In this document: piece after piece, positions 1-10,906 of the stretch
Position numbering within the stretch: the first letter of the stretch is position 1
Layout: every line of letters begins with the position of its first letter
Origin: Welwitschia mirabilis
Lineage: Eukaryota; Gnetophyta; Gnetopsida; Welwitschiales
Assembly: GCA_051453625.1 (NCBI GenBank)
Contig: JBOZIK010000001.1
Span: forward strand, 73,035,892-73,077,344
DNA: 41,453 nt
Direction of reading: 5' to 3'
The notes under the pieces: generated by a model
Databases searched by the model: none
Seen by the model: the letters and a program-made list of their open reading frames with translations, nothing else
Told to the model about the DNA's origin: nothing
Translations under genes and position numbers: made by a program

Positions 1-960
1 TCATTGTGATTATTCACCTAATTTTTTTTTGAAATTGTGATTGACTTTTAAAGCCAGGTATTCTTTGTTTGAAAGAACAAACTTCCTCAAGCATCCTTTC
101 TTCATAAGTTGGTAACAAGGGACACTCCTTAACATGAATAAGAGTTGTCTTCAAAAATTTCACAAGTTAAGGTTATGTCTTCATCTTTTACTACCTTTGC
201 ATTAACTATTAATTGAGTGTACATCTCTATAGTAGTAGCAAAATCTTTAATCAAATTGATTGAGTTACCTCTCTTCTCTTCTTTATCATATTTAAATTCC
301 TTTAAATATTTTATGATTTGGCCTATAGTTTGACTTTTGTTAGTGGGTTTAGAACAAGTTTGACTTATCTCTACTAAGTTTTTCAACATACTCCATCCAT
401 CTTCTAAGACTAAGTTTAATAAGTTACCATCATAAAAAAATTCTATAAGTTATTTATTTTGACTATTCAATCCACTATAAATATAATCGACTAGTTCTTC
501 TTTATAAAATTCATCAATAGGGTTGGAATGGCCAGCTATGATAAAATATTCATAAGCTGTGGCATAATCCTCGTGAGGTTGTTTTTAAAAGTTGGTAACT
601 TCCTTTTTTCTTTTTTCATGGAACTTTCACTTAAAAATATTTCAATAAAAACTTCTTATACTTAACTCCATAATTTAAAACTCTTATGTGAAATGGATTT
701 AAGCCAAATTTTTACCCTTCCTCTAAGTGTGTCTAGAAAAATAATCATGTAAGTATTATTACTAATACATTTTTTTTCCATTTTTTAAGGTAAGCACAAG
801 TTGTTCAGTATTAGCTATATGTTGGAAAGGGTCTTCCTCAAGTTCCCTCAAAAAGTTGGATAGGCACTAAAATTTTTTAATTCTACATCATCATCGTGAG
901 GTAAATCAAAGGGATTTTGAATTTCACATTTTCTATTAGTGATTAAATCTCTAAAGTAAT
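1..960 (-). pseudogene. Athila-like Ty3/gypsy gag remnant (element A)
   Basis: Degenerate gag of a Ty3/gypsy retrotransposon. Gag would form the virus-like particle. Reading leftwards from about 960, the minus strand gives, across several frames, the usual plant gag order: an EDPFQHI-like motif near 835-860, an FLDTLRGRVKIWLKS-like motif near 690-760, and a stretch matching the usual YEYF..AGHSNP..EFYKEELVDYIY near 490-560. A clean 86-codon tail at 129-389 begins MLKNLVEIS. Frameshifts and stops break it throughout. The minus-strand primer site and LTR lie just upstream at 1674-2907, which is the correct order for a 5' end. Protease and pol would lie to the left, outside the window. The assignment rests on motif order and on the Athila pol of related element B. 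The clade call for this copy is inferred. Confidence 0.7.
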
Positions 961-1673
961 GTTTGCATTTGAAGTAAAAGTTACTATTACAATTGGCATA
1001 TTAGATAAAGAAACTTGCTTTTGTTTTTGTGATGATTTTAACATATTTAAAGAAGAAATGCCATAATCTACTTATATACCTCAATTTTCTTTTGTAAAAT
1101 CTGATTCTAAAATAATAAAAGTGAAAAATCTTCTTCTTCAATTCTTGGAATTTGGGTACCTAGGGTGTGTGTGTACCTATATTTTACTTGTAGTCGAATA
1201 ATCCTTCTCTGATATTTTTTCCAACCAAGTTCCACTCTCTCTAATATTTTGTCTTTCTATCAAAATTCAACATTCCCCTATCATCCATCTGGTTATGAAG
1301 ATAATAAGAGGGATGAAATTTACACTAATAAAAATTAAACTCAAATAAAAATTCCCAAAACCAAAAAACTAGGCTATCATCTAGGCTGTTGTGATGACAA
1401 CAAAGAAGATGATAAAATGTTTATTACTATCTTTAGAGAGAAAGAAAAATTGTGAAAAAGAAGATAAATTCAAAAATTTAGGACTATTATTTCCAATGTT
1501 ATGAAGATGATAGAGATTATGACAAAGCTTCCTAAAGCTATAGAAAATAAAAATTGCTAAAAATAAACCTACTTAAGCTATGCTAAAAGTATAGCACTAT
1601 TTTAAATAAATAACCTAAATAAAAATTTGAGGTACTTATCTGGATAGTAACAATCCTCTAGCTTCCTGCTGCC
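961..1673 (-). other. 5' leader of Athila-like element A
   Basis: Sequence between the gag remnant and the primer binding site of element A. I see no conserved reading frame on either strand. It is A/T-rich with a short GT run near 1165. Its position fits the untranslated leader plus the eroded gag N-terminus. Confidence 0.5.
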
Positions 1674-1692
1674 TTCCTTGAAAACGATACTA
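1674..1692 (-). promoter_or_regulatory. degenerate tRNA-Asp primer binding site
   Basis: The minus strand reads TAGTATCGTTTTCAAGGAA three bases inside the LTR end. Against the plant Asp-type primer site TGGCGCCGTTGCCGGGGAA, 11 of 19 positions match. Seven of the eight mismatches are C-to-T or G-to-A, and one is G-to-T. Position and mismatch pattern both support a decayed Asp primer site, as used by Athila-type elements. Confidence 0.75.
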
Positions 1693-1695
1693 AAA

Positions 1696-2907
1696 TGTTG
1701 CTATGTTAATTTGTGTAGTCTTTAAGTCCTTAGGAAAAACTTACAAATCACAATTCTTATATAAAACACACACTAGTATAGATAAGAGTTAACGCAAATG
1801 TCATAATCCATTGAAGGCACTAGGCTAAACATTAGAGAATTGCTTTCCAAAAGTATTTTTAACATTTTATATTTTAGTAAATGAAAATAAACAAGAATGT
1901 AAATGCAATGCAAGATGAGTGATGGTGAAAATGGAATGTAAGTGAGATGAGTTTTATTTAGACTCTAAAACTCCTATCACAAGAACTATTTCTTTATAAC
2001 TTAGATCAACTAGGAAAAATTCTATTACTCATTCCTAGCAAACATAAATTATGAGAATTGCCAAATAGAATATGAATAATGAAATAGTAATGCAAATCTA
2101 GATTAATAAAATCAACCTTGATAAAGATTCCCATTATGATCTAGATAAATTATAGAACTATCACAAAAGTATAATCAAGTTAAACCATAAGGGACATAAG
2201 TCTAATTGAATTAAGCATGAAACTTTTACATTCACTCACAACAAAGTAGCATCACCTTATTAGAGGATACTTAGCCTAACATCAAGTAAAAACATCTCTC
2301 TATAACTACTAGATGGACCTCTTGTCCTTCAATCTTTCATCACAAGAATATCAAGTATAAAAGATAAAAAAGAAAGTGAAGGAAGGGAAGGGTATTTATA
2401 GTTTTATAATGAAGTTCTAGAAGCTCAACACTACAAGTCAGAGAAGAAACCCTAGTAGCTCATATGAGTCATATGACCACATTACAAAGATAATTCTTTT
2501 CATCCATAGAAAATAACTATCGTCCTTACTATTGTGGAGATGAATATGGGGATATCAATTTATATCAAAAGGTAATCCATCAGATTTAGGTCCTATAGTC
2601 AACTTCACAAGCTCTATCCATGTTAGCAGTTTTGTCATCCTGTTTATTGTGTGTATGACAAAGGGGACAATAGATTTTTCCGTCTTCTATCTCAAAGAGA
2701 AATCAGTCTTCTGCATGGTAAATCCTTTTTTTTAAAGTATGAAGTATCAAAATAAGCCTGAGATACCTCCAAATATGCTAAGAATCTCATGCTTTAGTGA
2801 TCATTCTATCAGTTCTCCAAAATCATCAAAATCGCATTCAAACCTATATAAATATCCTGCCAAAGTACTCAAAATACATCATTAAATTCCTATAAATTGG
2901 CATTGCA
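1696..2907 (-). repeat. 5' LTR of Athila-like element A
   Basis: About 1.21 kb LTR. On the plus strand it starts TGTTGC at 1696 and ends TTGCA at 2907, giving TG...CA termini. It is collinear with the LTR at 32882-34914: shared landmarks include CATTGAAGG near 1813 and 33013, CAACCTTGATAAAGATT / CAACCTTAATAAAGATT near 2113 and 33331, AGTAGCATC near 2246 and 33489, and ACTACTCAAAATAC-like ends. A minus-strand TATA-like CTATAAATACC lies at about 2391-2401. The primer site beside the 1696 end makes this the 5' LTR of an element running left. The flank at 2908 is SIRE-type gag, so A probably inserted into that element. Confidence 0.8.
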
Positions 2908-3450
2908 ATAGATACTTGCAATAAATTATCTATTAAAAACTTAGCCTTTAAAGTTAAGGTTGGTAAACTAACATGTGTTTTTAAGAATGTAAGGAAGGAA
3001 CTTTAAGATTTAAAGAAATCCATTGAAAGATTTACATAAGCCAAAGAAACTTTAAATATCATTCTTTAACAAAGCAAGAATACAAATGATAGGAGTGGTT
3101 TGGGATACAATGAAGTGACAAGTACTACTTTATCCCCTTAATTTAAAATATAGAATTACAAATCAAGGTATGAGCACTTAGTTTATACGAATGACATCAT
3201 TTGCTATTTTTGTCATTATAAAGGTCATTATTAGTATAGATGTTCAAACAAAGTTAAAGATAGGTATTATACTAATAATTTAAAAAGGCATGATATATTG
3301 ATACATCATTCTATGTAGGATAGACCGAGAAAAGTATGAATTCCAAAAGCTAAAGTAGACCTTAGAACCAAGAATGAGCATGCTTGTCATATTGGTAGCA
3401 GATACTTAAGACATAACAAGGATATTACAACCTAATGCAATAATGATCTA
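2908..3450 (+). pseudogene. SIRE/Maximus-type copia gag C-terminal remnant
   Basis: One plus frame runs about 165 codons from 2940 to 3435, broken only by scattered stops and no frameshift. It contains, in order, a coiled-coil-like lysine-rich stretch with KKSIERFT and RSGLGYNE near 3020-3110, and a zinc knuckle beginning CYFCHYKGHY near 3205 (C-x2-C-x4-H-x4-C pattern). A basic tail with PRKV and IPKAKVD follows near 3330-3360. The 'LGYN' segment before the knuckle is typical of SIRE-type gag. The 5' part is cut by the LTR of element A at 2907. No protease, integrase or RT follows, so pol is deleted. The matching LTR appears to be the one at 20959-22501. Confidence 0.65.
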
Positions 3451-4278
3451 GTGATTAATAAGATTAAAAAATCTCAAGGTACTAAAGGACACACTAATTC
3501 ATATAAGAACTTGGATATTGAGCTTTATCTAATTAGGTAAGTAAAGTAGATAATATTCTTAACATCTCAACTTTATTACATTTATCTTATGGGTCGAGAT
3601 TATGATTACAAGTGCTTTATATAGTTAAAGTTGACTTATGTGTATGATCCTTAGCTTCTTAAAGTATTATTGTTATGCTTGTAATAGTTATAGATTCTTT
3701 TTGAAAAAAACAAAACTAGAAATTTTATTGCAAATATCTTTAGTTTTATAGATGCCTCTGGTAAAGACATCCTAAAATTTTTAGGCATCTTATAATTAGA
3801 TGTCTTGAACTTTGTAGACATCTTGAAAGGGCAAGAACATCATTTTACATTTTTAAATTAGACATATTAGTTTTTTAAGACATCCTTATTATAAGAAAAT
3901 GTATTGGAAATGTTTTAATAACAAACATCTTAAAATTTATGTACACCTACTTTCTATGTTTTAGACATCTTAAAATTTATAGTGGTCTTTACTATACTAT
4001 TTCAAAAATAAAAATTCATCAAAAGATAGGTATTTAACCTTTTTTAATAGCAAAAGGAATCATAAAATCTTATTTTTAAGTCTCCACTGAACATGTATCT
4101 CTCTTAGATGATTTTCAATCCTTATCTTCTCACATTTCTCTAGTTGGATGTCTTGGATTCTTGAGACATCTCAACAACAGGCAAGAATAGAGCTTTGTCT
4201 TGAATAGATGCATATTTGCTTAATATATTCATGTATTCTAATTGCTCTTTTGTTAATTTGTAATTCTATTTTATACAC
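3451..4278 (+). other. non-coding spacer rich in GATGTC/GACATC motifs
   Basis: No reading frame is visible. Between about 3740 and 4180 the hexamers GACATC/GATGTC and close variants recur on both strands, often as AGACATCTTAAAATTT. The same core word is clustered in the SIRE-type LTR at 21131-21282, so this is likely interior sequence of the same element. Confidence 0.45.
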
Positions 4279-4279
4279 A

Positions 4280-5600
4280 TGATAATAATAAAGGTAGCAA
4301 AAGCTTCCAGGGATAAAGAACAAGCATCAGAACAATCTAAATCATAATATCAATCTCAGTTCTATCATGAGGCAATAGAGAGAAGATTTAGGACTTGGTT
4401 AAGAAACTTAATCATTGCAAAAAGAATCTTTTATTTCTAGAAGAGATGTAGAGATCATCATATGAGTTATTTTATTGGGCTTAGTTGGGAAATAATAGTA
4501 TAACTTATTCATCCTATACCTAATCCAATGGTAAGAGAGTTTTATGTAAACATTCATGAAATTGATGATGGTACTAATGAATTTTAAACTCAGGTTAGAG
4601 GCATAAAATTACATATTATTCTGAGTTTTATTAATTCATTACTTAGCATAGATGATATGTATGTTTCACAATTTCATAGTAATTCTTTTAAAGAAATTTC
4701 TAGTTATATAATTGTCAATGTATCTCAATGTTAAATGAGCAACATTTTATTTTGACATAGTAGAATGAACTTTGTTAAAGATATTGATAAAAAAGATATG
4801 ATGCTTTATGCCTCTATTCTTAGTTTAGTAACATTTTAGAATATTTTAGTTAGAAGAGGTCACTATAGCTATTATAAAGCTCTAAAAAATTTTATGGTAT
4901 ACTATCTACTTACTAGTTTTCAGATAGATTTGATGTTTGTTTTATGTATGGATATCATCTCATTATTTCATAAGGGATATACTTTAGGCCATCCATGTAT
5001 TTCCAACCTAATCATTAGTAGTTTTGATATTTTAGTACATGGGTTAATCACATCCATAAAATAAAAAAAAAAAAAAAACATTAGCTAAATTTAGTGAAAA
5101 ATGAAGAGCATCAATGACACCAAGTGAGGACACAAGCAGGAGGACTTCACAAATTCAAAGATCATTTTTCACTACTACTCACAACTGTTCCTCAATGGAA
5201 AAAGAACTAAAGTCAATTGTAAAAATGATTGGTAAGATTAAAAGAAATGTTTTAAGGCTAAAGAAACACACATACATAGTAAGTGAAGATAAGGCACTAG
5301 TAAAGAGTTGAGAATGCATGAGGACTCCCACATAGATAAAGTTAGAGGAGGAGTCAGATGTAGAGGAATAAGAAGGACCATTAGCTCTATTTGGCATAGG
5401 GTATGATTCAAGTAGTTTAGTAGATAGCAAGTTCTCAAAGTATTCTTGTAGAGATAAGGCACAGGCTCATGAAAAGTACCAGACCCCCATAAAGGCACAA
5501 GTGTAGAGGAATTCATAAGCTCTAGGCCCTTCTTAGCAAAGGCTAGCACCATAGGATATAGATTCTGAGAGTTTAGTGCTAAGGAAATTCTGAGAGGTTA
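4280..5600 (+). pseudogene. retroelement accessory ORF, putative plant transposon protein-like (5' part)
   Basis: A degenerate ORF starting near 4280 with a basic N-terminus (KVAKASRDKEQASEQSKS). It keeps one frame for roughly 260 codons with scattered in-frame stops. Landmarks are HPIPNPMVREFYVNI near 4510-4555, VRGIKLHI near 4593, RRGHYSY near 4854, and a ..YYLLTSFQIDL.. segment near 4900. A lysine-rich tail with coiled-coil character lies at 5114-5308, then acidic sequence. The 'P..VREFY.N' motif followed by 'LLTG..ID' is the layout I know from Pfam 'putative plant transposon protein' (PF20167) and Athila ORF-1-like families. The molecular function of these families is unknown. It sits after SIRE-type gag with no pol between, and copia element 1 begins at 5602. 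Confidence 0.6.
5061..5078 (+). repeat. A-rich homopolymer tract
   Basis: A run of A residues within the accessory ORF. It is probably slippage in A/T-rich DNA. I see no evidence of a retroposed poly-A tail. Confidence 0.6.
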
Positions 5601-5601
5601 G

Positions 5602-5770
5602 TGCTAAGTCTAAGTATACACCATGGTTCCACATCTCAAAATGTGTGAAAATCCTAATGGTATGCTTTGGTATTTAAGCAAGATCTTTGTTGAATAATAG
5701 AACAAAACTACAATTTCACTTCTAGGAATTTTTATGCATTTCCATTTTTAGGCATTCTAGTTTCCCACCA
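5602..5770 (+). repeat. 5' LTR of copia element 1
   Basis: Starts TGCTAAGTCTAAGTATACA and ends CCACCA just before the primer site. It aligns along its length with the LTR starting at 10907 and with both LTRs of element 2. A TATTTAAG box near 5668 is a TATA candidate. The preceding bases repeat part of the LTR start (TTCTGAGAG.TTAGTGCTAAG at about 5564 and 5588), a local 25-bp duplication that makes the exact start uncertain. Confidence 0.7.
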
Positions 5771-5772
5771 AT

Positions 5773-5784
5773 TAGTATCAGAGA
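5773..5784 (+). promoter_or_regulatory. tRNA-Met primer binding site of copia element 1
   Basis: TAGTATCAGAGA differs from the standard plant copia primer site TGGTATCAGAGC at two positions, one of them G-to-A. It lies two bases from the LTR end, as in element 2. Confidence 0.75.
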
Positions 5785-8780
5785 TTTGAAGAAGATCCTA
5801 TAGAGCTTCTAGGCTAGGGTTCCTAAAGCATCTTAGCAACGCATTGAGCATTTGTACTTCTTATTGCCTCCTCCATGCTCTTTCACGCTCCTTTACATGC
5901 TTAGATATCTATGCAGCATTTTTAAATCTTGTTTGTAAGATTTTAAATGCATTTAAAATTTTAGAGAATTCTTTGCATTCTTTTTAAAAACAGTTTATTT
6001 ACATACATCTAGATTTATAGTACTATTTATTTGAAAATTATGTTTTGGTTTACACATATACTTTTTAAATCTCTGTTTTCAACTCTTTGGGTGTTCTTCC
6101 TCTGTGTAAGTTATTATAACCTATTTGGTAGCCTTGCTGAATCTTTGTTTAACATTTTTTAAACACACTCCATGCTTAAAGAAGCATCAATCATATTGTG
6201 TATGGCTTATCTTGCTACCAAATTTTGCTTTCCTTATCAAGTTTGGTGTGCTAGAATGTCTAGTGTATGGTAATTTGGTGTATTTTCTTATGCTCCAACT
6301 ATTTCCTACAATAGCTCTGTAACACACAGTTACTATTTATAGCTTTCTGTGCCTCCGTCTGATCTCATTAGTTATTTTGTGCTTAAGTTTTCTCTTACAT
6401 GTGCTTGCTAGCATCGTTGTACATGTGTGTCACTTTTTTCTAGAACCTACCATCCCCTGATAATGCCTACACAATTTTAATAGTGGCATTCACCTTTGTT
6501 TTTATTAGCATGATTCTTTTATGCTTGGATCTGAGAGATCTACATGCCTGTGCTTTGTCTCTGGCTCTCTGATATTTACCTCTGCTCTTATAGATCTTCT
6601 CTATTGACTTCCTACATCTCAATTTTCACATGCCATCTCCTAGCACTGATTTCTTTTTTACCACCAAGTGCTTTTCTATGCACCTTTTTAACTATTGTTA
6701 GTACCTTTACATGCCTGCGCCCATGTCTTGCACCTTCTATGCTCACGTCCTATGCTATTCTACTTCTAGTACCTATGTTTTATGCTCATCTTACTGATGA
6801 TCGAATTGTTTACTCCACTGTTACATTTATGTCTTGCTTTTTCTTACCATCTTCTCTTTGCTAGCCTTTTTGATAATACTACCTATTAGATCTATTTGTC
6901 TACAATGTTATTTTGCTGTTACAATCTCCTCCTGTACATCACGCTTGCTTGCTTAGTTGTCTCTACGTCGTGCCATTACTCTTGCTCCTTCTTTATTGTG
7001 CTAGCTTATTTGATTACCCCATGCCCATGTGTTTTCTATTATGAACATTAAAAAAACTTTTAATTATATTTCAAGGAGGTGTACTATCACCGATGGGTCA
7101 TTTCTATAGTGATGAATATGTTTCACATTGAGAACAAAGGTCGCAGGTCAGATTCTTAATTAGTTATCAAAGTTTAATTTTTTAAAATCATGCTTCCACA
7201 TTTCTTGTTTTCTACACATGCAAAATTACTTAAAACTACTTATCCGTTATCCATTCTTATGCATATGTAGTTTAGCTAGTTATTGCAAAGCCTTTAGCCT
7301 TGTTTTGTGCACATTGCTAGTTTTAGCCAACTTTGCTATTTTGGCTTTTTTTTTTAATTATTTTAAATTTTTGGACTTTTTTCGATTCTCTAAGTACTAC
7401 ACTTAGCATTTTTTTATGTTTTTAAAAGTTTTTTGGGCATTTTTGGTAAATTTTAAGGCCTTAACCTTATTTTTTTCATCATTAAATCAAGCTTGAAATG
7501 TGGAGCAAGATCCACTTGACTTGATTTTTCTCTTACTTAGACTATTTTTTTGTGATTTGGATAGATTAAGCTAAGTTTGGGATTTTTAATAAGATCCACT
7601 TACCTTAACTATATCAAATTAGACCTTGTCCTCATGTTGGTGTTTGGTGTCTTTTCCTTTTCTCTTTTTTACACTAAAATTTTAATTTTTTAAGATTAAG
7701 GTTAAAATTAGAAAAGTTTACACTGGAAACAAGTTTTAATTGGTGATAGACACATATATAGAGGTCCATATTAGGACACACTATCCTTTGTGCTTGTTAT
7801 GCAGTCTTAACTACCTTAACTATGAAGTTTATTCTATAAAGAGAATTGTGTATTTCTCAAGTGAAAATATCGTGGGCACCTCAAGGTCTAGATTCATATG
7901 TACACCTTTATAATCAAAAGTATATTTGGTGAACACTAGAGGCATAGTAGTAGGATCTACCTAGACTTCATCACTAAGTCAATAGAAAGTCATAAGTATA
8001 ATCAATCTTAAAATTTACTAAGTTTAAGTATGTTACCAACATTGCATGATACTCTTCCTTAAGGAGGGTATATAGTTAAGATAATAAAAATTATTTAATG
8101 ACTTGTAAGTTCCATTGAGGTGATTTACATTTTTTATCCCTTTACTTTCTTAGGAGACAAGGTTACCACCCTTAGAGAGGACATGATCACTACTCAGATC
8201 TAGGAGCACACCTTANNNNNNNNNNAAAATTGAAAAATCTACATATTCATTACCTTATAATCAACTTAGGCCTCCTCACATTAAAATTTAGCTTGCTTAC
8301 ATTAATAACTCTTTAACAAATTATCTTATTTATTCTTGTGTGCATAGGTTTTGTGGGATTTAGGGGGTTTTATCCTACTTGTTACAAATTGTGTTTTAAA
8401 TAGATCACTTGTATTTTTGGGATTAATTCCCTTTCATAGTGACTATACCTCTTCATTGTAACCTATTTTTATTTTTACATTGTGATTATACCATTGTCCT
8501 CTATTTTTACTCTTTAGGTTTTGATGATTTTTCTTTGTTTATTAGATAAATTGAGTTTTTTAGTAGTGGATGTGAGCAAGATCCCTCTAGAAATGAACTT
8601 AACCTCATAACCTGTCAACCCTTTTCTTTCTCTTTTTTAGTCTTCATCATGACTGTAACATTGAAAGGTAGATTCTAGATTTTGTTAAAGAGTTTTACAC
8701 TAGTCTTGACTACTAGAATCATGTCCAATCTTAGGGTGATCTTGCATGATGATTAGAGTTGAAGGGATTGGAATGAAGAT
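5785..8780 (+). other. long pyrimidine-rich leader of copia element 1
   Basis: About 3 kb between primer site and gag. The first 1.2 kb is markedly T/C-rich on the plus strand, which creates chance hydrophobic ORFs such as 6544-6864. From about 7430 to 8640 it is collinear with 27000-28800 in element 2: shared landmarks are GAGCAAGAT-like joins near 7500 and 27120, the ACACTGG...AAGTTTTAATTGG block near 7720 and 27834, and GATCACTACTCAGAT near 8185 and 28316. A 10-base N gap is at 8216-8225. I find no conserved protein here. Long leaders like this are seen in large or defective LTR elements. Confidence 0.55.
7092..7160 (+). other. tRNA-like segment in copia 1 leader
   Basis: The sequence contains an A-box-like TAGTGATGAAT near 7109 and, about 40 bases on, a B-box-like GGTCAGATTCT near 7148 preceded by AAGGTCGCA. 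The spacing resembles a tRNA gene. No acceptor stem pairs convincingly by eye. The same place in element 2 (26703-26770) also looks tRNA-like. This is probably a degenerate tRNA or SINE-like insertion, and it is unlikely to be a working tRNA gene. Confidence 0.35.
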
Positions 8781-8789
8781 TTTATGTCA

Positions 8790-9360
8790 ATAATTCATAT
8801 TTATGGTTTTGATACAGATTTCTTTAAAGAAAAGCATGTTACTTTTCACGACTCAAATGAAGAAAAGACATGAAAATCCATTGATTGCAAGCTCATAAAG
8901 ATCATGTGAAAATCAGTGGCTATTATACATAAAATTTTTGTTGATAGAAATAAGTATTATTATTCTAACTATTATGCTTTGCGGGATATATTTAATGTGA
9001 AGAATGATCTTGAGTTAATCAATCTTATTACAAGCATGAATAACCTTTACTATAAAAGGGATGAAATGCATCAGCTTATAGCTTAAATAACAAATACTAA
9101 AAACAAAGATTAATGAGATAAATCTAACCCAAAATGTTTGCATAAATTATGTCAACTTGATCTATTTGGAGAATCCATTTCTTCATAGCTTCATTCTATC
9201 TTTTAATGAAAGGAAGTGGCTATGTAATATGAACTTTGACATGCTCAGTCAGGATCTTATTACTATAGAAGCTCAGTCTAACTTCTCAAACTCCTCCTGC
9301 ACTGATGTGGCTTACAAAATTTTTCATACTCGTGGATCTACTTCTAAACATAAATAGTTT
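8790..9360 (+). pseudogene. copia gag (UBN2-type) remnant, element 1
   Basis: A degenerate Ty1/copia gag. One frame gives FDTDFFKEKHVTFHDSNEEK and then KSIDCKLIKIM near 8815-8910. Next comes YYALRDIFNVKNDLELINLI near 8970-9030 with MNNLYYKRDEMHQL. A frame change leads into the clean segment from 9157, containing MIYLENPFLHSFILSFNE and ending QDLITIEAQ. This order (W-x-D region, 'LRDIF..KND..L..L', 'L..M.NL', then an 'I..LL..LP..Y' equivalent) is that of PF14223-type gag. Stops and at least two frameshifts make it non-functional. The homologous region of element 2 is 28960-29440. Confidence 0.7.
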
Positions 9361-9479
9361 TCTTACAACTCTTGTCCATCAAAGAAATTATATCATGACA
9401 GGGATAAGGCTTTGTAAAAACAGCAAAAAAAAAGCCTAATTAGAATTCACAGATTAAAAATAAAGTTCAACATTATACT

Positions 9480-9960
9480 ATTCCAATGAAAAACAAATAT
9501 CATTTCTTATGATGTGAAGGAAGTGATCATACCTCAGACTTCTCTTGGATACCTTGGGATAATATTAATTCTACACCTAAGGCAAATGTAGTTATTGAAA
9601 ATTTAAAATTCCTTGATGATAATGATTATTATGAGTCAAACATAGTTTTTAACAATTTTGACTTTGTGGGTATAAGTGAGCACATAACTCATGATAAAAC
9701 TTGAACTCTTAACACTGGTGCTAATTATCACATGACTTATCAGTGTGATTATTTTGATGACTTTGTTAAAGTACCTAGTCAAGTTTATTAAGCAGATAAA
9801 GCTCTAGTTCTAGTGAAAGATTATGGTTTGAGACTCTTAACTTGATATCACTCTCTTGATAGACTATTTTTCATGTTTCATATGTACCTTATTTGAGGTT
9901 TCATCTTCTATTAGTTTCCATTCTGATGTGAGAAGATCACTCAATCCCTATGATGAAGTA
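9480..9960 (+). pseudogene. zinc knuckle and aspartic protease remnant, copia element 1
   Basis: After gag, KYHFL.CEGSDHTSDFSW near 9490-9550 is an eroded CCHC knuckle. A long frame then reaches SEHITHDKT and the protease segment NTGANYHMTYQCDYFDDF near 9710-9760. In plant copia elements this is usually WILDSGA..HM, so the catalytic Asp has become Asn. A VPYLRFHLLLVS-like segment follows near 9880. Element 2 has the equivalent at 29638-29930. No integrase core follows in either copy. Confidence 0.65.
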
Positions 9961-10680
9961 GTTAGTGGAAATTTCTTATTTCAATAAACAACTAGTTATG
10001 AAGGCTATAAAGATGGAAAACTTATACATCTTTAAGATTGTGTTAAAAAGCATGAGATTACTTACAACACTTCCTAAGCCAAGACCTTGGATGCTCAATG
10101 TCCTACGGTTAAGAGGATAGATGTAGTTACCAATCCTACCCTAGTTTCTTCTAGTGGTATAACTTCTTTGTAACCTTTAGGAATTGAGAAATTTGGTGCT
10201 TTAGGCATTCTTAATCATGGTTCTCAAAGCAAATTAGTAGGTTCTCTAACTAAAGAAGATGAAACTATTCATATGCGACATTGTAGTACTTCATTGTAGT
10301 TTACTTTTCAAGATGTTCATCATAATGAAAATGGTAAAATTAGAACTAGATATAGCTTAAATACAACTCATGATAATGATGTCAAGAAGCTTCATTTAAT
10401 TTCTAATGGTAAATCAATTTCTTCGAAATACATCATTTTATATTATTAACTGGTCCAAGGCTTAGAAAATTAAGGAACTTATATAGCATGACGTCATTGC
10501 ACCAATACATCATCCAATCATAGAATTAATAATTACTACTTAAACAAAGATATTTAGTTAAGAGAAGTTCCAATATTTCAATCCAAGATTGGATTGACAA
10601 ATAATGAGTTGAGTTAAACTCATTTTTCTTTTATACATCATGGGCTTCAGTTGACTCTTAAATCTCTGATTGAAGTCATA
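9961..10680 (+). other. unassigned interior of copia element 1 (3' half)
   Basis: Homologous to 30120-30790 of element 2. Local frames are readable in both, for example EKFGALGILNHGSQSKLVGS near 10185 and TRYSLNTTHDNDV near 10345. I cannot assign them to a copia domain. In element 2 this region runs into a short RT N-terminal motif near 30585. In element 1 the same place (about 10440-10490) is more degraded. Confidence 0.4.
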
Positions 10681-10686
10681 TTGAAT

Positions 10687-10780
10687 CCTAGTACTACAAG
10701 ATGTACAGTACAAAACATGACCTAGTACTATGTACAAAAATAAGCCTATCTCCTATGGGATGTATAGCAATAAATTAATT
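10687..10780 (+). repeat. short tandem repeats before the 3' LTR, copia element 1
   Basis: Three irregular units begin with CCTA and contain ACTA...ATGT(A/G)..AGTACA (starts near 10687, 10720 and 10745). They match a cleaner four-unit array in element 2 at 30875-31010. Confidence 0.5.
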
Positions 10781-10894
10781 GCTTCAGTTCCCTCAACAAC
10801 AACTCCTTTTTGAAGGTTTTATTATAGGCAGCATTCCTAAGGTTCTCCCCCAAGAACTTCAGATTTCTATTGGAAGAGAGCATATTTACACATT

Positions 10895-10904
10895 GAGGGG
10901 GAAA
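10895..10904 (+). promoter_or_regulatory. polypurine tract of copia element 1
   Basis: GAGGGGGAAA lies two bases before the 3' LTR start at 10907, the expected plus-strand priming site. Element 2 has AAGGGAGAAA in the same place. Confidence 0.75.
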
Positions 10905-10906
10905 TT

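Noticed and set aside
5179-5552. Two minus-strand ORFs of 83 and 104 codons
   Set aside because: They are antisense to the plus accessory-ORF tail and show no recognisable domain.
6544-6864. 106-codon plus ORF, hydrophobic, looks like a membrane protein
   Set aside because: It lies in the T/C-rich copia leader, where Leu/Phe/Ser codons dominate by composition. It is not conserved in the homologous leader of element 2.
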